From positions 342,003 to 406,002 of the forward strand of contig VIIQ02000739.1 in NCBI GenBank assembly GCA_007449985.2: 64,000 nt of DNA, written 5' to 3'. Positions 48,001 through 62,500 of the stretch are shown one piece after another. The notes under the pieces are model-generated. The model worked only from the letters and a program-made list of their open reading frames with translations, had not been told where the DNA came from and made no database searches. Each line of letters starts with the position of its first letter. The first letter of the stretch is position 1. A program made the translations under genes and the position numbers. The DNA is from Desmodesmus armatus (lineage: Eukaryota; Chlorophyta; Chlorophyceae; Sphaeropleales; Scenedesmaceae).

Positions 48001-51000
48001 GGTGTTGGGCTGCTGTTGGCAGGTCTTGCTGGGGGTCTAGCATAGCACCTGTGCCTCCCACCACCTTGAGACTTGTGAGGTGGGGCATGCCCTTGAACAG
48101 GGACTGCAGCTGCACCTGCGTCAGCAACAATACCAGCACAGTGACTTTGCGCTGTAAGCAGTCGTCAGCTCCTTGCAGTGTGAGAAACCCCTGTGGCACG
48201 GTGCTTCATTAGGGCATCTGCAGGTGTGTTAAAAGAAATCAAGGCTTCGTGGCGTGGCTGCTGCCAGCAGTGCGCACGCGTACGTGCTCTACTTGACAGG
48301 GTGCTTTTACTTGACGCGCAGCAATGCACGGCGCTTCAGACACCTTAGACCCTCAGGCCACCCTGCACCCCGCGCTTCACCACCCAGATGCCTCTATCCC
48401 GCTTCAGACCAACCCAGTAGTAACATGCCCTGCACGATATCCCACCCACCTGACAGGCTGAGCTTGGTGTCCCAATGGGCACATACAGCGGGTTGCTCCT
48501 GTAGCAAAAGACTGTCAGGCCCTGCAGCTGTTGACCCAGCCCAGCCACAAGGACATCCAACTGCTGCTGTCCACACACATGCAGCTGCAGCTCCCGTAAG
48601 CCTACAAGCTTCTCCAGCTGTTGCAAGCTGCCAACCCCTGGGTCCTGTCGCGGCTGCTGCTGGTCGTTGTATGCGTTGTAATCTGGTGCATCGTCTTCAT
48701 CCTCGAATGATAGCTGCGGAATCTGCAAGTGCTGGAGCTGACTGCACGCTGCTTCCGACTCGCCCAAATGCTGCAGGACGTCCGGTACGCATGCTCGATC
48801 CAACAGCACAAGTCGCGTCAGGGACGGCAACAGTGCAGCAGGCGCGGCTGCTGCCCGCGTTTTCCGCTCTGTTCCCGGGTCCGACCCGCTGCTGTTGCTA
48901 ACGACATCGCCGATGCTGCTGGGCTCCGCAACAGCAGCTGCTGCTGCTGTTGGCTGCGGACCGACTTGGAGCTGCATCTGCTGCATGGCGGTGTCATTAA
49001 TATCTGTTTCGACATCCAGCGAAAAGCCTAGCTTGCAGGTGAGGGAACGCAGCGCTGGCATGCGCAGTGGAGCTGTCAGGATGTAGTGCAGCGGGGGTGT
49101 TGACGACTGAGGGCCTATGGTGAGCTGGGTTAGCTGTGAACCCATGTCCAACAGGAGCTGCTGCAGCATTGTGCCCACCTGTAAGGCACACCAGCACAAC
49201 AAGCAGTGCGTGTTCTTCAAGTACAAGAGCCAGTGTGCGCATGAATCATACAATCCAACATGCAGGCGCAGATGTAAACGTGCTGCCTGCATGAGGCGAC
49301 CCCCACAACCCCGCTGTAATGCGCAGCGCACACAGCCATGGTGACTGAGCAAGCCTTCCCTTCAAATCCGCCAACCTAGCTGGCGGGCGGGCGGCCAGGC
49401 TGGCTGGATGATGGATGCAACCAGACAGCAACATACCAACGCCGCAATCAACCATTGGCAGCCTCTATATTAGCCCAACTGCTCCTTGAGTGAGTGCCGT
49501 TGCCTTAGCCCTCGAGCATGCATGTGATGAGCCATCCTCAATGGATGTGAGGCCAATGGGAGGGATCCTATGGCGTTATGATACAAAATTTGTATTATAA
49601 GGCTCTTGAAGGGGGTGTATCGGAATGTATCTATCTATCTATTTGCCTCACCTCTGCTGGCTTCTCCTTGTGCATCATGGGTGGCCCCACAGTGCAGTCA
49701 AGGCTGCTAAGTTGTCCCAAGCCCCTGAGCTGCCGCAACAAAGGTGTAGGCAGCACAGGCTGTATCTGACTCAACTCAATGCGTGTGCGGCCGGGTAAGC
49801 CAGCTGGTTCCGGAAGCGGTATGCCACCTGCCCCAAGTGGTGGTGAGGGGTCTGCATGTGTCCCCTCAAGGTGTGGAGCCAGCCAGGTCGGGGTTTTGAC
49901 CACGGACAGGCCCACTAAACCCTGCAGCTGCAGGAGCTGCAGCTGGTCCTGGGGCTGCAGAGGGCCCAGCAGCTGCAGCTTCAAGCTCAAACACTCCTGC
50001 CCCGTCTGCTGCCCTTGCTCGCACCCCTCCGCCTGCTGCTGCTGCTGTTGGGTGACGCCTGCCGCTGCAGGTCCCTGCTGCACTGCCCGGCTGTTTGCTG
50101 CTACGACCAGCGGCGGCAGCCACGCACAATCAGCAGCAGTCAGCGGTAGTGTGGTGTTCCTGGCTGTGCCAATGGTGCTGCTGCTGCTGACGTGCATATC
50201 CTTCACACCGCACTGCTGTGCCATAGACCAAGAGAATCCACTGCTAGCTCCAATCTGGCGGCTTGCAACTGCATCCTCCACCTCTGTGCTGTGCTGTGCG
50301 CAGTACTCTGTGACTGTCAGCTCGCGCAGAGATGTGGAGGACAGCAGAGCACTGCACAGGGACGCAGCAATGGGAAAGGCAGGAGGTAGGGGCTGCTGTA
50401 GGAGCCGATGGGGATGGAGTGTGCCGGATGTGCATGTGCTAGCAGTGGAGTGCTCGATGCAAATGCAGCTGTGCTCAGCTATGAGCAAGTTGGGATCCAC
50501 TACCCTTGCTCGACCAAGCGGTAACAGGGCAGTACAGCAGCAGTTTTTGCCTGTGGACTGGGTGGGCAGAGCCCATCCAAGGAGTAGGTCAAAACATACC
50601 AGCAAGATCAAGTACAGTATGCAGGACAGCCCAGCACCAGATGGTGCAGTACAGCTGCAAGACTAGAGTGTGTTTGACAGGTCATATACCTGAACCAAGT
50701 AACAGCAACAGTAACAGTAACAGTGATATGTGGTCACAGCCGCAGAGTGCGGCACGCTTTGCCCTCACCTGAAGAGTGCATGCCAGACCATGGCATCGCA
50801 GGGTTCACTGGCATCAACCAGCACCTCAGCACGCACCACACCCTGTGCGGCACGCGCTAGGCTGGCAGCCGTGCATAAGTCACCATAGGGAACTGCAGCA
50901 GAGGCAGCAGCAGCAGCAGCAGCAGCCCCAGCAGCACACTTTGATGCAGGGCACTGGTGGTACCAAGCGGCGCTGCACACAGCAGGTGGACAGGTTCAAC

Positions 51001-51863
51001 ACTACAGCCCAGCCAGGTGGTCCCAATCTGGGGCCGGCAGTGAGTAGACACAGGGAGTGCATCCAGCCAATGCATCGATTACGGTAGTGTGTCTTGTAGA
51101 GGGTTGCGTTCCACATCGGTCTATCAGGACTCCTGTTGAGATTGTCGCCCTGCTGGTCTCCACCAGTTAGGGGAGGGGATGGCCCCAGAGATGCATGAAG
51201 CTCTGGCTGGTGGTGGCCATACAACAATGCAGCAATGCATGTCTGGCTGCAAGCGTTCATGGGTCATGCATACACAAGGTGTGCATGCTGTTAAACTATC
51301 CAGGTCCCACTGGGCTCAGTTTCACATGTACTGAGCAGCAGTTGCAATGCACACGACTGCAGAACCAACACCCCATCAGGATGCAAGCCCAACCGGAGAG
51401 CACAAGGACAGGGTGGCTTCAGTGGACATCGGCACTCCCAGCACGGGATGCTGCAGCACTTTTCAGTGTTTGGTCCATCTAATGGCTCACCTGATGTCTG
51501 GTCTGTCTGCATTTGGCTGCAGTCATCGCCTTGCAGAAAGGCACTGCTGCGCCCACAGTACGCGTCATCCTCTATCTGCCTCCTGAAGGTGCTGCCAACG
51601 ATCCATAAACGGGTGTTCGAGAGGTCTGACGCGACTCCAGACAGTAGGCTTGACGCTACCCTGCAGTTGCCTGCATCAGACGGACGGAGGTGGCCTGCCA
51701 ACACCTGGAAGACAGCAGCACAGGTTGCAAAGCAGTGTGCAAGTCAGTGCTGAGCCCAAGTACGTGACATTGCACAGCATGACAAACTGTTTCAACTTTG
51801 TAAAACTGACTTGCGCACCCGTTGGGCCGACGCCGGCAGGTCTGTGATGTTTGCTGCATCCAT
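44936..51863 (-). CDS. Leucine-rich-repeat protein, possibly F-box-like (about 11 exons)
   Basis: Exons in gene order: 51819-51863 (putative first), 51491-51704, 50769-50892, 49652-50351, 48450-49178, 47971-48115, 47059-47241, 46463-46650, 45986-46111, 45565-45686, 44936-45118 (stop). More exons may lie between 50900 and 51490. The first two join as MDAANITDLPASAQR then VLAGHLRPSDAGNCRVASSL, a pattern like an F-box (LP, VL, HL-P-D, CR-AS), but this is inference. Later exons carry irregular leucine-rich repeats: LRELQLHVCGQQQLDVLV, LTSLKVVGGTGAML, LTALRSLSYTG, LPSGLKQLELEAEAP, LSSLTNLHIS, LVSLKVLALDLAL and LRVLRLPLPNS. The protein should be soluble and bind other proteins, for example as a ubiquitin-ligase adaptor if the F-box is real. 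Ala and Gln tracts sit between repeats. Confidence 0.7.
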
Positions 51864-52391
51864 GCACACACCCACAACAGATCGATATGCTGCTGTTGCA
51901 CCAGGGTGCGGTCTCTGCTTGACGGCGCTTCTGCTACACCGCTTTGAACTGTTGTTACACCGAACAAGATACCACACAGGGCGGGTGTTTGCCGGAAGGC
52001 CCTTGGTGGTGTGAGCGTTGGTGCAGCCCTGACCTTATACTAAATAGGAAGGAAATAGCGAAAGTCCAGCGTGGGCAGATAGGGTGGTTTCATCCAATCT
52101 TCCTGCAAGTTTGGAATGAAAGCTCCTACCTTTACTTGGCTTGAGAGGTGTTTATTAGGAGTGGCCGGGCAAAGCCTGCAGTTTCCTTAGCCAAAAGCAA
52201 AACGACAAAGCTCCCAATGCCAACAGTAGCTGGAGTTTATGCTCATAGCAGAGGGAACTGAACCGTGTTGTCGTTCGGTGATCAGATCAGGTTCAATTCA
52301 AAAAAATACAGTTGCAGTCCATTCCTTGCGCGGCTTTCTAGTGGTACAGAGTGCAGCTTACGGTGTGTTCCCATGCTGCACCACCAGCCAT
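51864..52391. promoter_or_regulatory. Shared upstream region of two divergent genes
   Basis: The LRR gene runs left from about 51863 and the gene ending at 55190 runs right, with its first secure coding at about 52440. The ~530 bp between them must hold both promoters. No clear TATA box could be fixed. Confidence 0.4.
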
Positions 52392-55190
52392 CATGGCTCT
52401 CCTTCGGCTGACAGAAGCACAGTGGAAGAGCAGCTTCAGGGGTTGTCAAGGCATGCACGAGGCAACCCCACCGCAAGAGTCCCCACTAAAGAGTATCCTT
52501 GGCAAAAGGTTTTTATTCTGATACACGGAGAGCAGGATGATGCCGCCCCATTGCTTACAGCTGCAGTAGAAGACGTGCTCAACTGTGCAGCGGCGCAGAA
52601 GCACAGCCTGCAGGATGCCCTGAGCGCTGCACACAGCACCGATGACAAGCACCTTATGATCCTCAGGGTAGGTGCATGAAGAGCAGCAGGAGCACAGGCA
52701 AAGCTGCAGCCCAGCCTTTCAACCACCAACCACCACTCTTGCTGCTGTGTGTCTGTTCAGGCTGTTGCACGGTTCCTGATCAACCAGCCAGCCAACAGCC
52801 ACTGGAGGGGCATGTTCAAGAACGAGAGGGACGAGGTGCAGGAGCTGGAGGAGACAGTGGAGTTCATCGCCAAGGACGTGCTGATGCCAGACCTCCCTCA
52901 CTTGGTGGCGCACCTGGAGTTTGCGGAAAGCCAGAACATCACTACTGGTGGGTTGCACTGTGGGTTGACGGGGATAGACACGCACCGCCATGGGTGTTCA
53001 GTACTGGCTGAGCATCCCCTGACTGCCTGCTTCGAATGCTGTTATGATGATGCAGGTGCCCAGGCAGCAGGCGGGCCACCACAGCAGCAGCAGCCCCCAC
53101 CGGCCGCAGCTGCAGCAGCGGCCGCGCCAGCAGCAGCGGCGGCGCCAGCAGCAGCGGCCGCGCCAGCAGCAGGGACCATGCCAGCAGCAGCAGCAGCGGC
53201 CGCGCCAGCAGCAGGGACCATGCCAGCAGCAGCCACGCCAGCAGCCCCAGAGCCCCTGTCAGCAGCAGCACCGCCAGCAGCAGCAGCAGAGGCGCCAGTA
53301 AGCCGCAAGAGGCAGAGGCCCCTGTCTGAGTCACAGCTTGCAAACCTGCAGAAAAAGCCCTGCATAAACCCAGATTGCAGCCAGTTTCTGCCATGTGCAA
53401 GCAAGCTGTGCAAGGGAGAGAATGGGTGCGGGGCAAAGCAGCCGACCAAGAGTGAGATAGAGCTGCAGGAGCTGTCGGCGCCCATCGCCCAGTACACGGG
53501 CAACGGTCCCCTGCCTGAGGCACAGCGGAGCACTCAGTCGCTGGCCAACGTGACCAAGGCGCTGCAGAGGCCATCGCTGTTGAAGGAGGTGAGCACCACC
53601 TCACGGTTGCCTTGCCGACGGCGGGCGGTTGTGCGGCTGAGCTGATCGTGTCCAGGAGTGCCAAAGCTTCCACTGATCTGAACGGCTGCTCAGGACGCAG
53701 CATCAGGTGTACTATGATGCGTCTCAGCGAGCTGCATGTGCTGAATATATGCGCATGTGCTGGATATATGCGCATGGTGTGTTTCCCTGTCGATGTGCTG
53801 AATATATGTGCGTGGTGTGTTTGCCTGTCAATGTACTGAATCTATGCGCATGGTATGTTGCCTGTCATGCAGCTAAGGGCAGCCGCCGAGGACACTGGCC
53901 TGGAGGTACGGCTCGAGGCTTCAGGCTACGTCAAGTCCTCAGCACCTGTCAGCGACCAGAACACAGTCCACCACGAGGGAATGTATATCTCGCCATTTGA
54001 CACTGGCATCCCAGGCCTCCGCGTGGTGAACTATACAAGGTCGACTGGAGGCGTGCTGCGCAGCGCGGCGGAGCAGCCCTGCTTGGAGCCTGGTGTCGCC
54101 CCGCCCGTGCCCAAGGACATCCAGGCCCTGCGCTCTGCCAAGCAGACCATCATACTGCACACCAACTGGGTAGGTCACGTGGCTGCATGCTCACTGCTGA
54201 CAAAGCTGTTGTGACTGTTCTTCTGTACTACCTGTGGCTCACAGCAGCCGCATGTTTATGGCATCCACAGCAGCAGCGCTGTGTTCAACATACACACAGC
54301 ATCTGTGTGTTGAGTAGCTTGATGGCAGCAATGAATTCAGTGGGGCTTGACAGATAGTGCGTAGAGGTACTGCGCGCCAACAGCAACACTCCTTGCACTG
54401 CTTTGACCAAGTGCATGCCCTGCACTGTGCTGTTGCACTGCTGTCGTGTGTGCAGGCCCTGAAAGCTGAGTATGATCGTGTGAGCGGGGCAGCAGCAGCA
54501 GCAGCGGGTGCGGGTGTGGGCGCAGGCGGGGCAGCAGCAGCAGCAGCTGGGGTTGGGGCAGCACAGGCGGGTGGCGCAGCAACAGCGGGTGCAGGTGCAG
54601 GCGGGGCACCAGCAGCAGCTGCTGCTGCAGGTACTGACGCCGCAGCAGCAGCAGCTGGGGGTGGGGGAGCACAGGCAGGTGACGCAGCAGCAGCGGGTGC
54701 AGGCGCAGGCGGGGCACCAGCAGCAGCTGCTGCTGCAGGTACTGAGGCCGCAGCAGCAGCAGCAGCAGGTGGTGGGGGTGGGCAAGCACAGGCGGGTGAC
54801 GCAGCAGCAGCGGCTGCTCGTGGGGTGCCGGGTGTGCCGATGCAGCCACCTGCTGTAGCGGAGCTTCTGCAGAACTACATCCCGGCTAATCCTGACTTTG
54901 TGTTTCAGCTGCTGGGGCAGGAAGGTTTCACTATTCTGCCTGCAGATGTGGCCGGTTCGGACTCAGCCCTGTGTGACGCTGTAATCAGCGCCGGCCCAGG
55001 TGCCCTGCCAGTTGTGAGGCGTGATGCAAGTGGCCAGCCTATCGTCAGCATTGCCACAGGCTTAGCATCCATCTACAAGCTCACGTCCAGCAGCAGCGTG
55101 CAGTTGATTCAGGTGCCTCAGTGCTTGGTGGTGCCCAGCACAAACCTGTCAGCAGACGTCCTGCAGCAGGTGCTGGGTCACTCGAACTGA
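52239..55190 (+). CDS. Unrecognised Ala/Gly-rich protein with a Cys cluster (5 exons, start uncertain)
   Basis: Exons: up to 52667, 52761-52947, 53056-53588, 53873-54169, 54455-55190 (stop). All four junctions keep phase with GT-AG introns of 93-285 bp. The first exon is open from 52239 but its true start is unknown. Exon 2 is a compact globular segment (NSHWRGMFKNERDEVQELEE, then DVLMPDLPHLVAHLEFAES). Exon 3 has long Ala runs, a basic patch (SRKRQRPLSESQLANLQKKP, a possible nuclear signal) and the cluster CINPDCSQFLPCASKLC followed by GCGAKQ, which could bind metal. Exon 4 is well-ordered sequence (DTGLEVRLEASGYVKSS). Exon 5 holds Gly/Ala repeats and ends with a folded segment (AVAELLQNYIPANPDFVFQL). 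No family was recognised. It converges with the transposase gene at 59543. Confidence 0.65.
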
Positions 55191-56157
55191 TTATGTGGTT
55201 GCTTTTGCAGGAGGTTGCAGCTGTGAGGTTGCACCAAGTGTGTGCGTGTGCGCCTGCATCAAGTACACATCTGCTCAACAGTACCATATTGTAGCATTCG
55301 GTTGATCCAGCACATGATGTTGTGGCCATGGGGTGTGGTTAGCGGCATGTCCGTATTTTTGCTTGGTTGACATGACCGATGTTGGCTGCTGTGCAGCGGC
55401 TCTGTTGAAGTTGTGTTTTGCTGTTGAGGGTAGTAGCTTGAGCAGCTGTGGGTGAGTATGCCACATGTAAAATGGCCATCTGTCTGCTGGTCCAAAATGG
55501 CATGGCAGTTGTGTCATGCTCCTGTTGAGCTTCTGGCGGGTGCTTTTGCCAGGGTGCGTGCCTGCGACGCGTATATTGCTGTAGCAAGCAAGGATGACGT
55601 AAGGGGTTGTCATTGTAACAGGTCAAGGCATCCAACAGGCTCCTGGACCAACAAGGGGTCAGCATGTGACAGTTGACTTTTGACTGAAGAAATGGCTTGC
55701 GCAGTTTATTGTCAGGTCAACGGTGTGCACAGCACATGCAAGGGCTCATCTGCCAGCCACAGTGTGTGCATGTCTGTTCATGAATTAGTTCAGCCCTGGT
55801 AGGTGGTGAGGCATATCAACTTGAATCTGGCTGGTTGTGCCACAGCAGTGCGGCCATACTGTATCCTAGAGTTGCTAAACTGATGACTGTGCCTTGTATT
55901 ATCAACTAATCCATATACATGCATACAGGGCACCAGGCCTAAACCACAGCAAACGCTTCAGCAAGCACGCTTGGTAAGCCACAAGCCTCGGTCAATGGTG
56001 ATTGTCCTATAACCAAGCATACACAAGTTCAGCAGGTACATTGTACATATAGGATAGATTTCAGCAGGTGCATAGTATATACAGCATTCATGTCTTCCCA
56101 GTTACAAGGTTGGGGACTAGGGTGGTGGGGTTGAAGGAGTAGGGGGGTGGGGTTCAA
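55191..56157. other. Intergenic, 3' side of the gene ending at 55190
   Basis: No gene is supported. It should contain the 3' untranslated region of the upstream gene. A TGTAA word near 55615 (cattgtaacagg) is a weak polyadenylation candidate. The right end (56110-56175) carries three near-copies of aggagtagggtggtggggtt leading into the 549-bp array. Confidence 0.4.
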
Positions 56158-58830
<2,673 letters not shown>

Positions 58831-59542
58831 GCACTGCCAACAGGTATCTACACGCTTGATCTACTGGCACACTGCACAGCTTTCACACGCGCTTATACCC
58901 AACTTTGCATCCTTGGATGGTTGTTGCATTGGCTGGATGCATTCCCGTGTACACAAACACACACCCATGCTCTATGTGCGTGGTTCAGAAGGACGCAGAG
59001 TGCAATCTCTTTCCAGTTGTTGACTGCCTCCTTGCACACACAAGATGCCCTGATTGTCATTGACAGCAGGACACCAGGACAAGGCTCTGTATGACTTCCT
59101 TGATATGCAACTTGTTGAAGCTTGCTTGAGGCATGTTGATGTTGAAATGCACTGACATTTGCTGCCAATGAACAGACAATGTCCCACCCAATGCTGACAT
59201 GTGCCACCTGCTTTGTCAGTATATTGCCACCACTCTCCCTTCACCACCTTCATCGGGATGCATTGCGTCCGCAGTGAAGATTACAACTTTCTGTCCCCCG
59301 CTACAATAAGTGTTGTGGTTCTGTACCAATCTGCTGTGTCAGGGCTTGGGGTGCAAAATGATCACCAACTGCAACAATGATACCAACACCCCAAGGCTTA
59401 AGAGTCCCAATGTCCGAAAGCCCATCACCTGCACCCTCATGACAGGCACACACATAAACACGCGGCCACATTGGCTCTGCGGCATGCCAATCACACCCAA
59501 CATGCATCACAAACAACCATCCCACATACTCAAGCAACAGTA
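58831..59542. other. 3' side of the transposase gene, no gene seen
   Basis: About 700 bp without a supported exon. On the minus strand a TGTAA (plus-strand ttaca at 59281-59285) lies about 260 bp past the transposase stop and could serve as its polyadenylation signal. Confidence 0.4.
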
Positions 59543-62500
59543 TCAGCAGTCATCCTCACTGCTTTCACTGCCATTGCCGCTGTCGCTGTCTGCCAAGTCG
59601 ACTGCATCGCAGCCCTCTTCATCACTGTACGCCAGCTCATCGTCAGACTCCTGTTCTTCAGGCTGTACATCTGCAGGCCCGTCAACACCTGAGGCCCCCA
59701 GGTCAGCCAGACGACGGCGGGTGTGCTGCAGCTGCATCTGCAGTGATGTATGGCTGAAAGGCGCTGTGCGCCCGACTAAGGTGACGCACTGCCTCCTGCT
59801 TTGCGCGCTGCAGCACACACGCCGCACCCTCACGTGCGCGCACATCACCAGCCAGCTCGTGACATTGTGGCAGGTACCGCCCTGTCACACAGTCCTGCTT
59901 GCAAGGCAGCAGCGCAGGCAGAACGACAGGCAGTGGGTTTTGCTGTTGATACTGTTGCATAGTTCAGGCAGTGCCTCAACACACCACGAAGAGCCAATGC
60001 ATGAACATATACTGATGGGACCCAGCACTGACCACACGTACTGTGCATGACTGCTGCTTCATGCCATCGTACAAGCATAACAGCAACAGATCTGTACCTG
60101 CATGCCGCCAGCCTGCAACTGCTGCGGCAGGTCTGTTGCCGCCGCTGTTGGTGACAGCAGGATGGCAATGAGTCTGTCCTGCTTGTCAATGACTGTCTCC
60201 CAGTACTGCAAGTGAGCCTGCATTTCGCGCGGCAGCAGCAGCAGCTCCTCCTTGATGCGCTGCACCTCGTTGTAGGCATCACACACCTTGAGCGTCACCT
60301 CCATGCCGTACACTGACACCACCTCCTCCACTGCAGCAGCAGACAATGCAACAAAAAGCAAGCAGCAATCAAAAACAGCACAGCCTATGGCAGCAGCAGT
60401 ACAGGCCAAAAGCAGCACCAACAGAAACCTCAGGGCCCTCGACATCAGGAATACACAGCCCCCCAGGGGTACACATGCTGCACAGCCAATTCACCCACCA
60501 CCCACGCACCACACACCTGCAGGCTCCACGCCATCCAGGCGCCTGTACTCATTTGCCCATGCATAGGTGCGCTGCTTGACGTCCTCCAGCTGTGCCACCT
60601 GGCGAGGCGTGCTGCCATAAGGGAGCAGTATGTTGTACTGCTCAACAAGGCTGCCGAGCTGCGTCGTGATGTCAGCACACTTCTTGCTGTGGCGCTTCTG
60701 CTCCTTGGGTCGTGCTGCACAACACGTACATGAACACCGGAACACAATTAGGCATCAGGCAAAGGCATCAGGCATGCTGACAGGCAGTGCAGATGTCGCA
60801 AATGTGCACATGCCTTGCGCATGCCGTGCCTTGCCACAACGTGGGTTTACACTTGACGGTTTCATAGCCAACATGCCGCTGCCAGCAAACGAGTTGTGCA
60901 TGCCAGGGCTTAACACTATGATGCACCTGAGCGCTGAGTGATTGAATGACACCTCACAGGCAGTTCATGTGGGAGTGTGCCATACCTGCTGCAGCATCTC
61001 TCTTGCCAGCCTGCTTGCCCAAGTTGTAGCACGTTGCCTCAATCTTGTTCTGCATGGTGAGAATGGACGCCTCAGCAGCGGTGCTGAACAGGGCTTGGAT
61101 GACCTGCGCCTCAGTAGGGCTAAACACGTTGGCCAGGGCTGGCAAGCCCTGTGCCACTTGAGCCAGCAGCTGCTTGTACCTGAAGGTCACAGAACATGTC
61201 ATGTCTCGTGTACACATACACAACATAGTTTCCGTGCAGTTGCAAAGCAGCCACTATGCAAGTAGGTGAAACAGGGCGGGGCAGGATGCAGGGGACAGAA
61301 CCTTGACACAGATGGACACAGTGTGCCTGCCAGGTGGAGCCTCCAGGAAGTGTACAGGCTCCCTGTACCTGTTGTCGTTGCGCTCCTGCAGCACAGACTT
61401 GGCCAGCTGGTGAATCTTGCCGGTGCTGGGCCTGGCGATGCTGGCCACCATGCGGGCTACCTCCACTGGCGCTTCTCCTGCTGCTGCTTGTGCATGTGGC
61501 TGTGAGCTGCTGTTCAGGAACCTGTCCAGCAGGGGCGCATCCAGGCGGCTGCGTGCTAGGGAGAAGAGCTCCAGCACCTCCTGGTGTGGGGCAGTGCCCT
61601 TCATCTCGGCTGCACATGAGACAAGCGCATTTATCAGTTAACTCCACCGGGGTGTACACGTTCAGGCAACAGTAGGCACACAGACAGTAGGCATACAGAC
61701 AGTATGCCTACAAAAGACTGAGCTGGCCGTGACGCAGTTGCGGTCACCTGTTGCATGAGCCTTCAAAGCGTCCCGCATTCGCAGCACAAAGCCCGATCGC
61801 TGTTCTGGAGGGTGCTGTGTGAGACCGCTCAACTGCTGCTGGAGGGTGGCGATGGCTGGCGGCAGCATCTTCTTGTACTTGACGATCTTGCCGACCAGGA
61901 AATCAGCCTGCCCAGCACGCTTGCTGCGCCCGACCTCGACGCAGTGCTCAGTGATGACGTCCGTGGAGCCTGCACAAGGCACACAAGTGAAGAGTGAGAA
62001 GCTGCGCAGCCGCCCCAGCTGGGTTAAGGGTGGCAGCTCCTTGCCACGTGCTCTGTGTCAGTGCAGCAAGCAGCATACCTGCAACACTTTGCTGGCATGT
62101 GGTGCGTCCCAGGGGTGAAAGGCCTGAAAACAGCTGCTCCCCTGCCTCGCCAGCCGTCTTGCCGCAACCATCGACCGCACCAGGCTGATACAGCACCTGC
62201 AGCAATCAAATTCACATGCGATTATAAGTTGATGCACAGACATGACAACAACTATCAGTGACTGTACATGCAACATGCCTGCGTTTGGGACTCAGGTGTA
62301 CCTGCAGCTGGCAGTGAGTGTTGCAGTGTGACTCCGGGTGTGCAAGTAACAACCCAACTTGGGTGCGCACCTGGCATGACTGCGCGTGCAGGCTGCCGTG
62401 GGCAGCAGAGTGGACCAGGCGGGTGCTGCAAATGTCTTGGCCGCTGCTGCTGAGCTGCGCCAGCCGATCTGACAGGTTGAGCACTGCTGCGTCTGCACCA

